NCBI GenBank assembly: GCA_028287785.1
Contig: JAQBOZ010000036.1
Location: 1-63,720 of the forward strand
Source: Chlorobiota bacterium
GTDB taxonomy: Bacteria > Bacteroidota > Ignavibacteria > OLB7
DNA length: 63,720 nucleotides
Direction: 5' to 3'
Part shown: in pieces, positions 41,983 to 51,597 of the stretch
How positions within the stretch are numbered: the stretch's first letter is position 1
How the letters are laid out: each line of letters opens with the position of its first letter
Notes under the pieces: generated by a model
What the model saw: the letters and a program-made list of their open reading frames with translations, nothing else
Database searches by the model: none
Told to the model about the DNA's origin: nothing
Translations under genes and position numbers: made by a program

Positions 41983-43449
41983 ATGAATCCTCTTCCCGAT
42001 CGCGCCGGCTTCCTCGCCGTCGCCACTCCCGGCCTTCGCGTCCCCGTCGTCATGGATCTCCCGCTCGGCGAGCAGACGCCGGCCGGCATTCTTGCCCGGA
42101 TCGGCGGGGAAACCGGCTTTCTGCTGGAGAGTGGAAAGGGGGGGCGATATTCCTACATCGGCGGCGCCGCCGGGCGGATATGGCGGAGCGCCGGAACCCA
42201 CTGCGCGATTTCCGGGGATGATCCGATGACGGCGACCGGCGATCCCTTCGAATTTCTCCGCGATGCGATGCGGCGCGAGAACGCCGTCGCCAACCCGCTT
42301 CTCCGCAATTTCAGCGGCGGGCTTGTCGGCTATCTGGCGTACGATATGGCCCGCCACATCGAGCGGCTTCCCGAGCTGGCAATCGATGACCTCCATCTTC
42401 CCGAAAGCTGCTTTCTCTTCATCGATCGGTTCTACGAGATCGATCATCTCGAAGGGCGCCTCCGCGTGGCGTATGTGCCGTCGGTGAACGACGCTCCGCC
42501 GGACGCGCAGTACGATGGCGCCGTGGAAATCCTCCGCGCGATGGTCGCCGTGCTTGAGCGACCGGCTCCGGCTCCGCCGTCTCATCATCAACCCGCCGGC
42601 CCCGTCGAATCGAACATGACGCCGGAGGAGTTCGCCGCCATCGTGGGTCGCGCGCAGGAGTATATCCGGGCCGGCGATATCTTTCAGGCCAATCTCTCCG
42701 TCCGTTTCTCCCAGCGTGTGGGGGCTGATCCGCTTACGCTCTATCGCGCGCTGCGGGAGGTGAACCCGTCCCCCTACATGAGTTGCTTTCTTCTGCCGGA
42801 GATGGCGATCGTCAGCGCATCGCCGGAACTGCTGGTGAAGGTTCGCGGGGGGATGCTGGAGACGCGGCCGATTGCCGGGACGCGGCCCCGCGGCGGGAAC
42901 CGAGAGGAGGATCTGGCGAACGCGCGCGAGCTGATTGAAAACGAAAAGGAGCGGGCGGAGCATCTGATGCTGGTGGACCTGGAGCGGAACGATATCGGTC
43001 GCGTGGCCCGTTACGGGTCGGTGGAGGTGAACGAGTTCATGGGGATCGAGGAATACTCCCACGTGATCCATATCGTGTCGAACGTCCGTGGCGAGCTGGC
43101 GGAGGGGCGCGATACATTCGACGCGATCCGCGCATGTTTTCCCGGCGGCACCATCACCGGAGCGCCGAAGGTCCGTTCGATGGAGATCATCGAGGAGCTG
43201 GAGCCGTGCCGGCGCGGGCTCTACACCGGCGCGATCGGCTGGATAGGCTTCAACGGCGATGCCGAGCTGGACATCGCCATCAGGACGATCGTGATCAAGG
43301 ATGATATCGCCTACATTCAGGCCGGCGCCGGCATCGTCGCCGATTCGGTGCCGGAGCGGGAGTACGCCGAATCCGTCAGAAAGGCGGAGGCCGCCCTGGA
43401 GGCCGTGCGGCGCGCGCATTCCGAGCAGGCCGTTATTGCAAACGGATGA
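41983..43449 (+). CDS. Chorismate-binding enzyme, aminodeoxychorismate synthase component I (PabB-like)
   Basis: Uses chorismate and ammonia from the glutaminase subunit to make aminodeoxychorismate for folate synthesis, if the PabB assignment is right. The 488-residue protein has the chorismate-binding core: VSASPELLVKV, PIAGTRPRGG, HLMLVDLERNDIGRV, FPGGTITGAPKVRSMEIIEELEP and YIQAGAGIVADSVPE. The motif here is PIAGT, as in anthranilate synthase TrpE; the E. coli PabB has PIKGT with a catalytic Lys. Context decides for PabB: the next genes are a PabA/TrpG glutaminase and a PabC-like lyase, with no trp genes nearby. The ATG at 41983 replaces a longer open frame that overlaps the M23 gene. Confidence 0.8.
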   Translation: MNPLPDRAGFLAVATPGLRVPVVMDLPLGEQTPAGILARIGGETGFLLESGKGGRYSYIGGAAGRIWRSAGTHCAISGDDPMTATGDPFEFLRDAMRRENAVANPLLRNFSGGLVGYLAYDMARHIERLPELAIDDLHLPESCFLFIDRFYEIDHLEGRLRVAYVPSVNDAPPDAQYDGAVEILRAMVAVLERPAPAPPSHHQPAGPVESNMTPEEFAAIVGRAQEYIRAGDIFQANLSVRFSQRVGADPLTLYRALREVNPSPYMSCFLLPEMAIVSASPELLVKVRGGMLETRPIAGTRPRGGNREEDLANARELIENEKERAEHLMLVDLERNDIGRVARYGSVEVNEFMGIEEYSHVIHIVSNVRGELAEGRDTFDAIRACFPGGTITGAPKVRSMEIIEELEPCRRGLYTGAIGWIGFNGDAELDIAIRTIVIKDDIAYIQAGAGIVADSVPEREYAESVRKAEAALEAVRRAHSEQAVIANG

Positions 43450-43530
43450 TTGATCCAGTCGATCATGTCAACGACGCGGTCGGGAGTATATCCGGGCCGG
43501 CATATCAACAACAGGGGAGGGTCGATCCGC

Positions 43531-44121
43531 GTGGTGCTGATCATCGACAACTACGATTCCTTTACCTACAACCTTGTCCAGTATCTGGGGGAGCTTGGCG
43601 CGGAGCCGCGCGTTATCCGCAACGACGCGCTGACGGTTGATGAGGTCATCGCGCTGGCGCCGGAGAGCATTGTGATATCCCCCGGCCCATGCACGCCGAA
43701 CGAGGCGGGGATTTCGCTGGAGTTGATCCGGCGGCTGGCCGGAACGGTTCCCATGCTCGGGGTCTGCCTGGGGCATCAGGCAATCGGGCAGGTGTTCGGC
43801 GCGCGCGTGGTGCTGGCGCCGGTGCTGATGCACGGCAAGACATCGCCGGTGTATCACGCGGGGGAGGGAATCCATGCGGGGTTGCCGAACCCTTTTACCG
43901 CCACGCGATATCATTCCCTCACGCTCGCCACCGATTCGATTCCCGATGTGCTCAAGGTGACGGCGTGGACCGAGTCCGGCGATGTGATGGCCGTGGAGCA
44001 CCGCGATCTGCCGGTCTACGGCGTGCAGTATCACCCCGAATCGATCATGACGGAGGGAGGGAAGGATCTGCTCCGGAATTTTCTTCGAATATCTCACCGG
44101 GTTGCGACGCCGCATGGATGA
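43531..44121 (+). CDS. pabA: Glutamine amidotransferase component (PabA/TrpG)
   Basis: Provides ammonia from glutamine to the chorismate-binding partner. The class I glutaminase triad is intact: Cys in [11 protein letters not shown] and His/Glu in [12 protein letters not shown]. The 196-residue product starts [20 protein letters not shown], the canonical TrpG/PabA N-terminus. GTG at 43531 was chosen because a ribosome-binding site (AGGGGAGGG at 43513-43521) lies nine bases before it; earlier in-frame codons would add 27 unsupported residues. It overlaps pabC. Confidence 0.93.
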   Translation: MVLIIDNYDSFTYNLVQYLGELGAEPRVIRNDALTVDEVIALAPESIVISPGPCTPNEAGISLELIRRLAGTVPMLGVCLGHQAIGQVFGARVVLAPVLMHGKTSPVYHAGEGIHAGLPNPFTATRYHSLTLATDSIPDVLKVTAWTESGDVMAVEHRDLPVYGVQYHPESIMTEGGKDLLRNFLRISHRVATPHG

Positions 44122-44962
44122 TTTCATCTATCTCAACGGCGAGATCATCCGCGCCGATCTGGCGACGATCTCGCCGTTCGATCGCGGGTTTCTCTATGGC
44201 GACGGGTTGTTCGAGACGATGCGGTCATACGACGGACGGGTTCATCTTCTCCGCAGGCATCTGGAGCGGCTTCACGAATCGGCGGCGTTTCTGGGAATCC
44301 CGCTTCCATCGGCCGGAGAGCTGACCAGCGCCATCGAACAGACCATGCTTGCAAACGGCGCTCGTGACTCCGCGCTCCGCCTTACGGTGACGCGCGGCGT
44401 TGGCGGGAGCGCATTCGATACAGATATAGAGCGGCGGCCGACGGTGATGATTACCACGCGGGCGTTGCCGGGGCGGAGCGTGACGGCAGGAGAGAATATC
44501 ATCATGCTGAGCGCGGTTCATCGCCCGCCGCCGCTCGGGAAACGGGTGAAGTCGCTCGATTACACCATCGCCGCCAACTGCGCCGCTGCAATGAGAGCCG
44601 CTGGCGCGCGCGAGGGAATTCTGCTGACCGATGACCGCATGGTGGCCTCTGGGAGCGTGAGCAATATCTTCATCATCAGCGACGGCATCATCATCACGCC
44701 TCCTCTCTCCCTCGGGATACTTCCGGGGATCACCAGGGGTCGCGTGCTGGAGCTGGCCGCCGGATGTTCGCTGGAGGTGCGGGAGGAATTGTTCGATCGT
44801 GACGCGCTGCTCGATGCCGATGAATGTTTCTATGCCAACTCGCTCAGGGAGATTGTGCCGGTCGCGTCGATCGATGGTTGTGCGATTCGTGGTGCGGGAG
44901 CCGGATACGCGGAAATGTTGATGGAGCGCTATCGCGCCGAAACCCCGGACGAACTGCTCTGA
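44114..44962 (+). CDS. pabC: Class IV PLP enzyme, aminodeoxychorismate lyase-like (PabC)
   Basis: Fold-type IV pyridoxal-phosphate enzyme of 282 residues. [19 protein letters not shown] at the N-terminus, the PLP Lys in [13 protein letters not shown], the [10 protein letters not shown] strand and [10 protein letters not shown] match the aminodeoxychorismate lyase / branched-chain aminotransferase / D-amino-acid transaminase family. Within a pabB-pabA operon the lyase that releases 4-aminobenzoate and pyruvate is the likely role. The ATG at 44114 overlaps the pabA stop by eight bases. Branched-chain aminotransferase is the main alternative. Confidence 0.85.
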   Translation: MDDFIYLNGEIIRADLATISPFDRGFLYGDGLFETMRSYDGRVHLLRRHLERLHESAAFLGIPLPSAGELTSAIEQTMLANGARDSALRLTVTRGVGGSAFDTDIERRPTVMITTRALPGRSVTAGENIIMLSAVHRPPPLGKRVKSLDYTIAANCAAAMRAAGAREGILLTDDRMVASGSVSNIFIISDGIIITPPLSLGILPGITRGRVLELAAGCSLEVREELFDRDALLDADECFYANSLREIVPVASIDGCAIRGAGAGYAEMLMERYRAETPDELL

Positions 44963-44964
44963 TG

Positions 44965-45099
44965 CGTCATGGGGCTGTACCCCATGCGGGAGATATGGCG
45001 CGTCCCGCTGGGGCCAGGAGATGGGGAGAAATCTTGCCTTATCTTCCTCAAGCCCCGGAGGGGCGCAATCCCTGGTGCGTGGGGCATCACCCCATGCAG
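44965..45099 (+). repeat. Dispersed hairpin repeat, copy R7
   Basis: A GCGTCATGGGG/CCCCATGCG stem lies at the left end, followed by CTCAAGCCCCGGAGGGGCGC and the GGTGCGTGGGGCATCACCCCATGCA hairpin. It ends six bases before ATG 45105 and 18 before ATG 45117. Confidence 0.88.
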
Positions 45100-45116
45100 A
45101 TCCAATGTCCGATACC

Positions 45117-46718
45117 ATGAAGCGTATGCGCCCCATTCTACCGCTCGCCGCGATCCTCATCATCCTCACATCGACCTGTTCGATCGCGCAGACAGTTCCG
45201 AACATCAGGGTCAGCTCGCCGTGGGAGAGCCCGGAGGAGGTGACGATAGCGCTGAACCCGTTGAACCCGCGCAACCTGCTCGCCGCCGCGAACCTCAGCT
45301 TCTACGCCTATTCCAACGACGGCGGTTATACCTGGACCGAGAAGCATCTCACATCGCAGTACGGCGTCTGGGGCGATCCATCGGTTATTTTCGATCCGGC
45401 CGGCAATGCCTATATCGGTCATCTCTCCAATCCCTCCAGCGGCTACTGGCTGGATCGTCTGGTAGTTCATAAATCGAGCGATGGCGGGGTGAACTGGAAC
45501 GATGGCGCGTCGATCGGCGCGGTTCCGCCGACGCAGCAGGACAAGGAATGGCTGATCGCCGACGCATCGCGCACGCCGTCGCGGAACAACCTCTACATGT
45601 GCTGGACGCAGTTCGACAAGTACGCCAGCAAACTGCCGAAGGACAGCTCCCGCATTCTCTTCTGCCGCTCCACGGATTTCGGCGCCACATGGTCGGCGGC
45701 GGTCCGCGTGAGCGATCGCGCGGGGGACTGCCTCGATCTGGACAGCACGGTGCAGGGGGCCGTGCCGGCGGTTGGCCCCGAGGGGGAGATCTACACGAGC
45801 TGGTCCGGCGCGGACGGCATCCTGTTCGATAAATCCACCGACGGCGGGCTGACGTTCGGGGCCGATCGCTTCGTGACCGATCAGCCGGGAGGATGGGATA
45901 TCGCGATTCCGGGGCTCCAGCGCTGCAATGGCTTTCCGGTCACATTATGCGATCTGAGCGATTCATCTCGTCGCGGCTCGATCTACATCATCTGGGCGGA
46001 CCAGCGGAACGGCGCCGACAACACCGATATCTTCCTTGCGCGCTCCACCGATCGCGGCAGCACCTGGAGCGCCCGCCGTCGCGTAAATCAGGATATAGGC
46101 GTCGCGCAGCAGTTCTTCCACTGGGCAACGATCGATCAGTCCAACGGCGATCTTTACGTGGTCTACTACGACCGCCGCGCCGCGAAGGGGCTGGAGACCG
46201 AGGTCTACGTGGCGAAGTCGGCCGACGGTGGCGAGACATTCACCGACATGAAGGTGAGCCGCGCGCCGTTCACGCCTGACGTTTCGGTATTCCTTGGCGA
46301 TTATATCGGCATTGCCGCGTTGAACGGGGTGGCGCATCCCATCTGGAGCCGGCTGGACAGCGGTCGCGTTTCGGTCTGGACCGCGATTATCGGGGATTCC
46401 GCGCGCGCCGGCATCGTCCGCGATGATGCGGGGCGGGAGGGGGCGATGGGGATTCTGGACGCGAGCTTCGAGCCGTTCAGCTCCTTCGCGAAAATCTATC
46501 TGACGCTGCCGTCGGATCTTCATATCACCGTCGCGATTCACAACTCGCTCGGCCAGCCGGTTGCCACGCTCGCCGATGGCGATTATCCATCGGGGCTCAC
46601 CACGCTCTGGTGGAACGGCATGGACAGCGCCGGCCGTCCCGCCCCGAACGGAATGTACTTCGTGGTGATGACATCGGGGGAGAGGCAGTTTACGCGGAAG
46701 GTGATGGTGGTGCGGTAG
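45117..46718 (+). CDS. Secreted sialidase-like beta-propeller with C-terminal sorting-type domain
   Basis: Exported protein of 533 residues. The signal peptide is MKRMRPILPLAAILIILT plus STCSIAQ. Six Asp-box-like motifs (S-x-D-x-G-x-T-W) are visible, such as SNDGGYTW, SSDGGVNW, STDFGATW, STDGGLTF, STDRGSTW and SADGGETF, which marks a sialidase/BNR beta-propeller. No clear catalytic Arg triad can be assigned, so exo-sialidase activity is not claimed. The last 80 residues form a FlgD-like T9SS-type domain (WWNGMDSAGRPAPNGMYF). The ATG at 45105 is equally possible. Confidence 0.83.
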   Translation: MKRMRPILPLAAILIILTSTCSIAQTVPNIRVSSPWESPEEVTIALNPLNPRNLLAAANLSFYAYSNDGGYTWTEKHLTSQYGVWGDPSVIFDPAGNAYIGHLSNPSSGYWLDRLVVHKSSDGGVNWNDGASIGAVPPTQQDKEWLIADASRTPSRNNLYMCWTQFDKYASKLPKDSSRILFCRSTDFGATWSAAVRVSDRAGDCLDLDSTVQGAVPAVGPEGEIYTSWSGADGILFDKSTDGGLTFGADRFVTDQPGGWDIAIPGLQRCNGFPVTLCDLSDSSRRGSIYIIWADQRNGADNTDIFLARSTDRGSTWSARRRVNQDIGVAQQFFHWATIDQSNGDLYVVYYDRRAAKGLETEVYVAKSADGGETFTDMKVSRAPFTPDVSVFLGDYIGIAALNGVAHPIWSRLDSGRVSVWTAIIGDSARAGIVRDDAGREGAMGILDASFEPFSSFAKIYLTLPSDLHITVAIHNSLGQPVATLADGDYPSGLTTLWWNGMDSAGRPAPNGMYFVVMTSGERQFTRKVMVVR

Positions 46719-46747
46719 TCATTCCGGGTTGCGGCAAGCCGGAACGA

Positions 46748-47578
46748 TTACCCCCCGGCCCGCCGCTGCAACACCTCCCGGATCGCATCGTGCAGCGCGC
46801 CGTTGCTCGCCAGCATCCGGTCGATCACCATCGGGCCGTCTTCCTTGCCGACCGCGTACGTTCCCATTCGCCCGCCGGCTTCCAGCACCATCAGCGCTCC
46901 GGCGGCAACATCCCACTCGTGGAGAGCAACTTCCCAGAACCCGTCGAATCGTCCGGCGGCAACGTAGGCCAGGTCGAGCGCGGCGGAGCCGAGGCGACGA
47001 ACCGGGATGCCCATGCGGAGAAAATCGGCAAAGGAGTCGATGCAGCCGAAGGGGTTTTCCTCGACGTTGTAGGGGAAGCCTGTGACGAGGATCGCCTTTT
47101 CGAGATCGGCGTTTGTGCTGGCCTTGAGCGGGACGCCGTTCAGAAACGCGCCGCCTCCCTTGGTCGCCGTGAACAGCTCGTTCGTCTCCGGCCCGTAGAC
47201 CACGCCGGCCACCGGCTCATTGTTCCGCACCGCCGCGATTGACACGCAGTAGAGCGGAATGCCGTGCGCGTAGTTCACCGTCCCGTCGATCGGGTCGATC
47301 ACCCACGTCAGAGGCTCCAGATCGTGGTTGCCGCCCCCTTCCTCGGCCAGAAACCGGGCCCCCTCCAGACGCTCGCCGATCATCTTCTTGATCAGCGCCT
47401 CGGATGCCAGATCCATCACCGTCACCAGATTGTGCTTTCCCTCTTCCTTGAACGTGATGCCGAGATCCTCGGTCTTCCGCTCGCGGATCAGCGCGCCGGC
47501 CGCCAGCGCCGCCTCCACGGCGATATCGAGAAGAGCCTGAAGATGCTCCCGCGTCCCGTTCTGTTCCGATGCCATCAT
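46748..47578 (-). CDS. Inositol monophosphatase-family phosphatase
   Basis: Mg2+-dependent, Li+-sensitive-type sugar phosphatase of 276 residues. The metal-binding motifs are complete: AEEGGG, WVIDPIDGTVNYAHG and the C-terminal EWDVAAGALMVLEAGG. It may act on myo-inositol-1-phosphate, histidinol phosphate or fructose bisphosphate; sequence alone does not decide. The start is MMASEQ at 47578; a longer open frame upstream is a shadow of bshA and was rejected. It lies 26 bp after the bshA stop on the same strand, so they probably share a transcript. Bacillithiol synthesis uses malate and UDP-GlcNAc, not inositol, so the link may be operonic only. Confidence 0.9.
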   Translation of the reverse strand: MMASEQNGTREHLQALLDIAVEAALAAGALIRERKTEDLGITFKEEGKHNLVTVMDLASEALIKKMIGERLEGARFLAEEGGGNHDLEPLTWVIDPIDGTVNYAHGIPLYCVSIAAVRNNEPVAGVVYGPETNELFTATKGGGAFLNGVPLKASTNADLEKAILVTGFPYNVEENPFGCIDSFADFLRMGIPVRRLGSAALDLAYVAAGRFDGFWEVALHEWDVAAGALMVLEAGGRMGTYAVGKEDGPMVIDRMLASNGALHDAIREVLQRRAGG

Positions 47579-47604
47579 AATGTCGGTGAGTTTGCCGGTT
47601 GAAA

Positions 47605-48738
47605 TTACTGCTGGCCGTTGAGGACGCGCTCGTAGTACTGCTCGTAGAGCGGGACGATATCGCGCGATGAAAAGGAGTTCTCCGCCCGTTCGCGCGCCGC
47701 GCGGCTGAAACGATCGTACTTCTTCCGGTCGCTCAGCAGGTCGATAGCGTAACGCGCCATCCGGTCGATATCGCCGATCTCGCTGATGTAGCCGGTGGTG
47801 CCGTGAACGTTCAACTCCGGCAGCCCGCCGACGGAGCTGGAGAGGACGGGAACGCCGCAGCTCATCGCCTCCAGCGCGGAGAGGCCGAAGCTCTCCGACT
47901 GGCTCGGCATCAGGAAGATGTCGCAGGCGGAAAGGATCTCCACCAGCGCGCTCTGCTTGCCGAGAAATCGAACATCCGCGCAGATGTCGAGCTCGCGGCA
48001 GAGCCGTTCGGCCTCGGCACGATCCGGCCCATCGCCCACCATCACCAGTTTTGACGGGACTTTCTCGTGAACCTGCGCGAAGACGCGGATCACATCGGTC
48101 ACCCGTTTCACCGGGCGGAAGTTGCTGGCATGGACCATCACCCCCTCGCCGTTCGGCGCGAACTGCGCGCGGAGCTTGGTGCTGTCCAGCCGCTTCCACT
48201 CGTCGGTGTTGACGAAGTTCGGGATCACCTCCACCTGCCGGTCCAGATTGAAGTTGGTCAGCGTTTTCTCCCTGAGGAAGCGGCTTACCGCCGTCACGCC
48301 GTCGGACTTGTCGATCGAGAAGCGGACCAGCGGCAGGAGCGTCGGGTCCAGGCCGATCAGCGTGATATCGGTGCCGTGCAGCGTCGTGATGATCTTGATA
48401 TCGCGCCCCTGCTCGTTGAGAATCAGCTTGGCGTTGTAGGCGCTGGTGGCGTGCGGGATGGCGTAGTGAACGTGAAGGATGTCGAGATCGTCGTAGAGAA
48501 CCACATCGACCATCTTGCTGGTGAGCGAGAGGGAGTAGAGGCTGTCCTCGAAGAGCGGGTAGTCCGGCAGTTCGACCTCGTGGAAGAAGATGTTTTCCCG
48601 GTAGCCGTCGAGCCGGAATGGTAATGCGTATGAGATGAAGTGGACCTTGTGACCGCGGGCGGCGAGCTCCTTGCCAAGCTCCGTTGCAACGACGCCGCTA
48701 CCGCCGTACGTCGGGTAGCACGTGATTCCTATGTTCAT
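47605..48738 (-). CDS. bshA: N-acetyl-alpha-D-glucosaminyl L-malate synthase BshA
   Basis: First enzyme of bacillithiol synthesis, transferring GlcNAc from UDP-GlcNAc to L-malate. The 377-residue GT4-type glycosyltransferase starts NIGITCYPTYGGSGVVATEL, nearly diagnostic for BshA, and continues with LPDYPLFEDSLYSLSL and HVHYAIPHATSAYNAK. The retaining-enzyme motif ESFGLSALEAM is near the C-terminus. The ATG at 48738 gives this N-terminus; the open frame continuing upstream lacks family support. bshB and bshC are not in the window. Confidence 0.93.
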   Translation of the reverse strand: MNIGITCYPTYGGSGVVATELGKELAARGHKVHFISYALPFRLDGYRENIFFHEVELPDYPLFEDSLYSLSLTSKMVDVVLYDDLDILHVHYAIPHATSAYNAKLILNEQGRDIKIITTLHGTDITLIGLDPTLLPLVRFSIDKSDGVTAVSRFLREKTLTNFNLDRQVEVIPNFVNTDEWKRLDSTKLRAQFAPNGEGVMVHASNFRPVKRVTDVIRVFAQVHEKVPSKLVMVGDGPDRAEAERLCRELDICADVRFLGKQSALVEILSACDIFLMPSQSESFGLSALEAMSCGVPVLSSSVGGLPELNVHGTTGYISEIGDIDRMARYAIDLLSDRKKYDRFSRAARERAENSFSSRDIVPLYEQYYERVLNGQQ

Positions 48739-49082
48739 GGGACGCGAAAAAACAATGTCCGATCGGCGTTTTTCGCGCGATCGTATCGAGCCTGACCGCT
48801 CCGCCGGTTTCCGCGCGTCTCGGTTGACTGCATGGATATACGGGCCGCCCGGATCGTTCTGGTCTGCGGGAGAGTGCGGCAAGATAGGTGAATTCCGGGT
48901 ACGCGGAGATGCGGCGCGACGCTGTTTTTGTATCATTTGACACTTCGTCGCGGATGCACCAGTTCCCTGGAATTCACCGGCCCGATTGTGAGATGATGTA
49001 GATGCTTTCGCGGCCATGGTCGCGGACCTATGTTCGTAGCCGGAAAAGTACGAGATTGGAGGGAAGGAACGTCCTTTTCGAC
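48739..49082. other. Divergent intergenic region between bshA and the YigZ gene
   Basis: About 340 bp without a supported gene. It should hold the promoters of both divergent genes, but no full TTTG-N19-21-TAxxTTTG pair is visible on either strand. Confidence 0.5.
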
Positions 49083-49709
49083 ATGTCAACGAATCAATCA
49101 TTCACGACATTATCCGCGAAAGTCCGCGCCGAGCTGAAGGTGCGGGGATCGCGATTTATCGGCACTGCCATCCCGGTTCAGACCAGGGAGGAGGTAGCGG
49201 CGGAGCTAGCCGCGCTCCGGAAGGAATTCTGGGATGCCTCGCATAACTGCTACGCCTATCGCATGGCGCCGGACGGGCTCAGCTACCGCTTCTCCGATGA
49301 CGGCGAGCCATCCGGCTCCGCCGGGAAGCCGATCCTGTTCGTGATGCAGCAGAAGGAGCTGGTGAACGCGCTGGTGGTCGTTACCCGCTATTTCGGGGGA
49401 ACGAAGCTGGGGGTCGGCGGGCTGGTGCGCGCCTATACCGAGGCGGCGCAGGCGGCGCTGGCACTTGGCGAGCTGCATGTGGTGCACCAGACCGATACGG
49501 TGAGAATCTTTACGCCGTACGAGGATATGAGCGTCGTCCGCGCGCTGGTGGAACGCTACGCCGTCCGCTTCGAGGAGGAGTTCCGCGATGTCGTCAACTA
49601 TGTGATGACGCTCCGTTCCGATCAGTTCGAGGAGTTCTCCGCCGTGCTGACTGATATTTCGCAGGGAAGGGCCGGCCTGATTCGGGTCGATCCGATCGAG
49701 ATCCCCTGA
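49083..49709 (+). CDS. YigZ/IMPACT family protein
   Basis: Conserved protein of 208 residues with the UPF0029/IMPACT N-terminal domain: KVRGSRFIGTAIPV, ASHNCYAYRM, DDGEPSGSAGKPIL and VTRYFGGTKLGVGGL. A C-terminal DUF1949 (EF-G domain V-like) region follows. Its function is not settled; related eukaryotic IMPACT proteins bind GCN1, and the bacterial protein may interact with translation factors or tRNA. The ATG at 49083 starts directly before the domain. Confidence 0.92.
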   Translation: MSTNQSFTTLSAKVRAELKVRGSRFIGTAIPVQTREEVAAELAALRKEFWDASHNCYAYRMAPDGLSYRFSDDGEPSGSAGKPILFVMQQKELVNALVVVTRYFGGTKLGVGGLVRAYTEAAQAALALGELHVVHQTDTVRIFTPYEDMSVVRALVERYAVRFEEEFRDVVNYVMTLRSDQFEEFSAVLTDISQGRAGLIRVDPIEIP

Positions 49710-49732
49710 TCCTCCCACAGCGGGCCACGTTC

Positions 49733-51508
49733 ATGATCGAGCCTCGACCCAGCCATCGGCACCATCCTTTCCCGGCAGACGGCCGGAGTTGGGTGCTCGC
49801 CGTTCGTCTGACGGTCCTTCTGGTTATCGCCATCGCCGGTTCATCCCTTCATGCCCAGACGCAGCTTCCGATCACCGGGGCCGTTCATTTCAGCGAATCC
49901 GATATTCGCGATATGATCAACGGGCGCTCCGCGGATTCCGCGCGACTGCTGGTGCAGACCGCCTATGCCTCCGACGGCTATCTTGATGCGTCGGTAACGA
50001 TCGACTCGCTGCGGGGCGTGGTGATCGGCGAGGGGAGCAGATATGCGTTCGATCAGGTGAAGATCGCCCCCGATTCCATCGCCGCGACCCTGGCGCGCGG
50101 GCGATTTGCCGCCGGTGAGCTTACGGGGGAATATTTCTCGCCGGCGCTGCTGGCTGATTACACGCTCCGCATCGTCAGGCTGCTGAACGATCTCGGCTAC
50201 CCGCTGGCAAGCGCGCGGGTGACGCGGCTCGATATCGATTCGGCGCGGCGCGTGGTCGGCGTGGCGCTGGCGGTCTCCGACGGCGGTCGCGTGGTGATCA
50301 CCGGCATCGACGTGCAGGGGAACACGCAGACGCACGAGAGCCTGATCCGCACGGCGGCGGCCATCCCGCCGAACTCCATCTTCACCGATGATCTGGCGCG
50401 CGGCGTCCATTCGCGTTTGCAACGGTTGAATCTTTTTAGCGAAGTTGGAGAACCGCAGCTTTACCGCATCGATTCGGTTCGCTACGGCCTGCTGCTGACG
50501 GTGAAGGAGGGGAACACGAACAATTTTGACGGGATCATCGGCTATCAGCCGGCCGACGATTCCTCGGGCGCCGGTAATTTCACCGGCCTTGTGAATGTGG
50601 AGTTCAGAAATCTTTTCGGGACCGGGCGTCGCGTCGCGCTGCGCTGGCAGCGGCGGACTGCCAGCGCGTCGCAGCTCGAGCTGCGCTATCGCGAGCCGTT
50701 CATCCTCGGCATCCCGCTGGACCTGGAGGTTTCCTACAACCAGGATCAGCAGGAGACCACGCCGGTGCTGGTGAGCTACGTGGAGCGCGCCGCCCGCGCC
50801 GATTTCTACTACGGCCTGACCGATGCCTTCTCGATCCGTCTCGGCGGCGCGCTGGAGGCGACCATTCCGCAGAACGATTCAACCGCGGACTGCTCGCGGA
50901 AGCTGCTGAACAGCAGCACGCTGGAATCGACATTCGGCATTGTCTACGATACGCGCTCCAGCACCGTCAACCCGGTGTCCGGCGTCCGTTACTCGACAAC
51001 GGTTTCGATCGGCGCCAAGCGGATCAGCGGCCCCGCCCCATGCGACAGCGGCGTCCCGGCAAGCGACACGCGCCGGCGCTACGAGGTGGACATCGACAAT
51101 TATATTCCGATCGCCCGCTCCTTTGTGCTGCTGACCGGCGTTCATGGCGGCGAGCTTCAGGGAAATATTCTGGAGGAGAGCGATCTGTTCCGGTTCGGTG
51201 GTCAGGGGAATGTTCGGGGCTATCGCGAGGATCTGATCCATGCGTCGCGGCGGGCGTGGGGGACGCTGGAGACGCGGCTGCTGCTGTCGAGCACATCGTA
51301 CGCGGCGCTCTTCATCGACGGTGGGTATTACCGGCGGATGGAGGATGCGTTGCGCGGGATTCCGGCGGCGGCGGCATGGCTTCTCGGCTATGGCGCCGGC
51401 ATCCAGATCGAGACGCCGCTCGGCCTTGTCAGGATCTCCTACGCGCTCAGCCGGGATGATACGTTCGGCACGGGGAAGGTCTTCGTGGGGCTGGTCAATC
51501 AGTTCTAG
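49733..51508 (+). CDS. BamA/TamA-type outer-membrane protein (POTRA + D15 barrel)
   Basis: Omp85-superfamily barrel protein of 591 residues. A signal peptide (VLLVIAIAGSSLHAQ, cleavage near residue 42) precedes two or three POTRA-like units (residues 60-255, including the GNTQTHESLIRTAAAI strand-turn) and a C-terminal barrel. The Omp85 hallmark FGGQGNVRGYRED (VRGY, about residue 490) matches the VRGF motif of loop 6. The final strand ends GKVFVGLVNQF with the terminal Phe expected for BAM recognition. Having fewer POTRAs than BamA's five, it resembles TamA or a short Omp85 more than the main BamA. Its length excludes full BamA. Confidence 0.88.
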   Translation: MIEPRPSHRHHPFPADGRSWVLAVRLTVLLVIAIAGSSLHAQTQLPITGAVHFSESDIRDMINGRSADSARLLVQTAYASDGYLDASVTIDSLRGVVIGEGSRYAFDQVKIAPDSIAATLARGRFAAGELTGEYFSPALLADYTLRIVRLLNDLGYPLASARVTRLDIDSARRVVGVALAVSDGGRVVITGIDVQGNTQTHESLIRTAAAIPPNSIFTDDLARGVHSRLQRLNLFSEVGEPQLYRIDSVRYGLLLTVKEGNTNNFDGIIGYQPADDSSGAGNFTGLVNVEFRNLFGTGRRVALRWQRRTASASQLELRYREPFILGIPLDLEVSYNQDQQETTPVLVSYVERAARADFYYGLTDAFSIRLGGALEATIPQNDSTADCSRKLLNSSTLESTFGIVYDTRSSTVNPVSGVRYSTTVSIGAKRISGPAPCDSGVPASDTRRRYEVDIDNYIPIARSFVLLTGVHGGELQGNILEESDLFRFGGQGNVRGYREDLIHASRRAWGTLETRLLLSSTSYAALFIDGGYYRRMEDALRGIPAAAAWLLGYGAGIQIETPLGLVRISYALSRDDTFGTGKVFVGLVNQF

Positions 51509-51597
51509 TTCATCTCTTCCCACATGTTCAGCTCATGGTTCACATGAGGCGGCGGGGAGATCATGTTTTCATCAACAGCATCGGCAACAACGGCATC

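Noticed and set aside
47579-48199. Extension of the inositol monophosphatase frame
   Set aside because: It is antisense-frame shadow of bshA; the family N-terminus begins at 47578.
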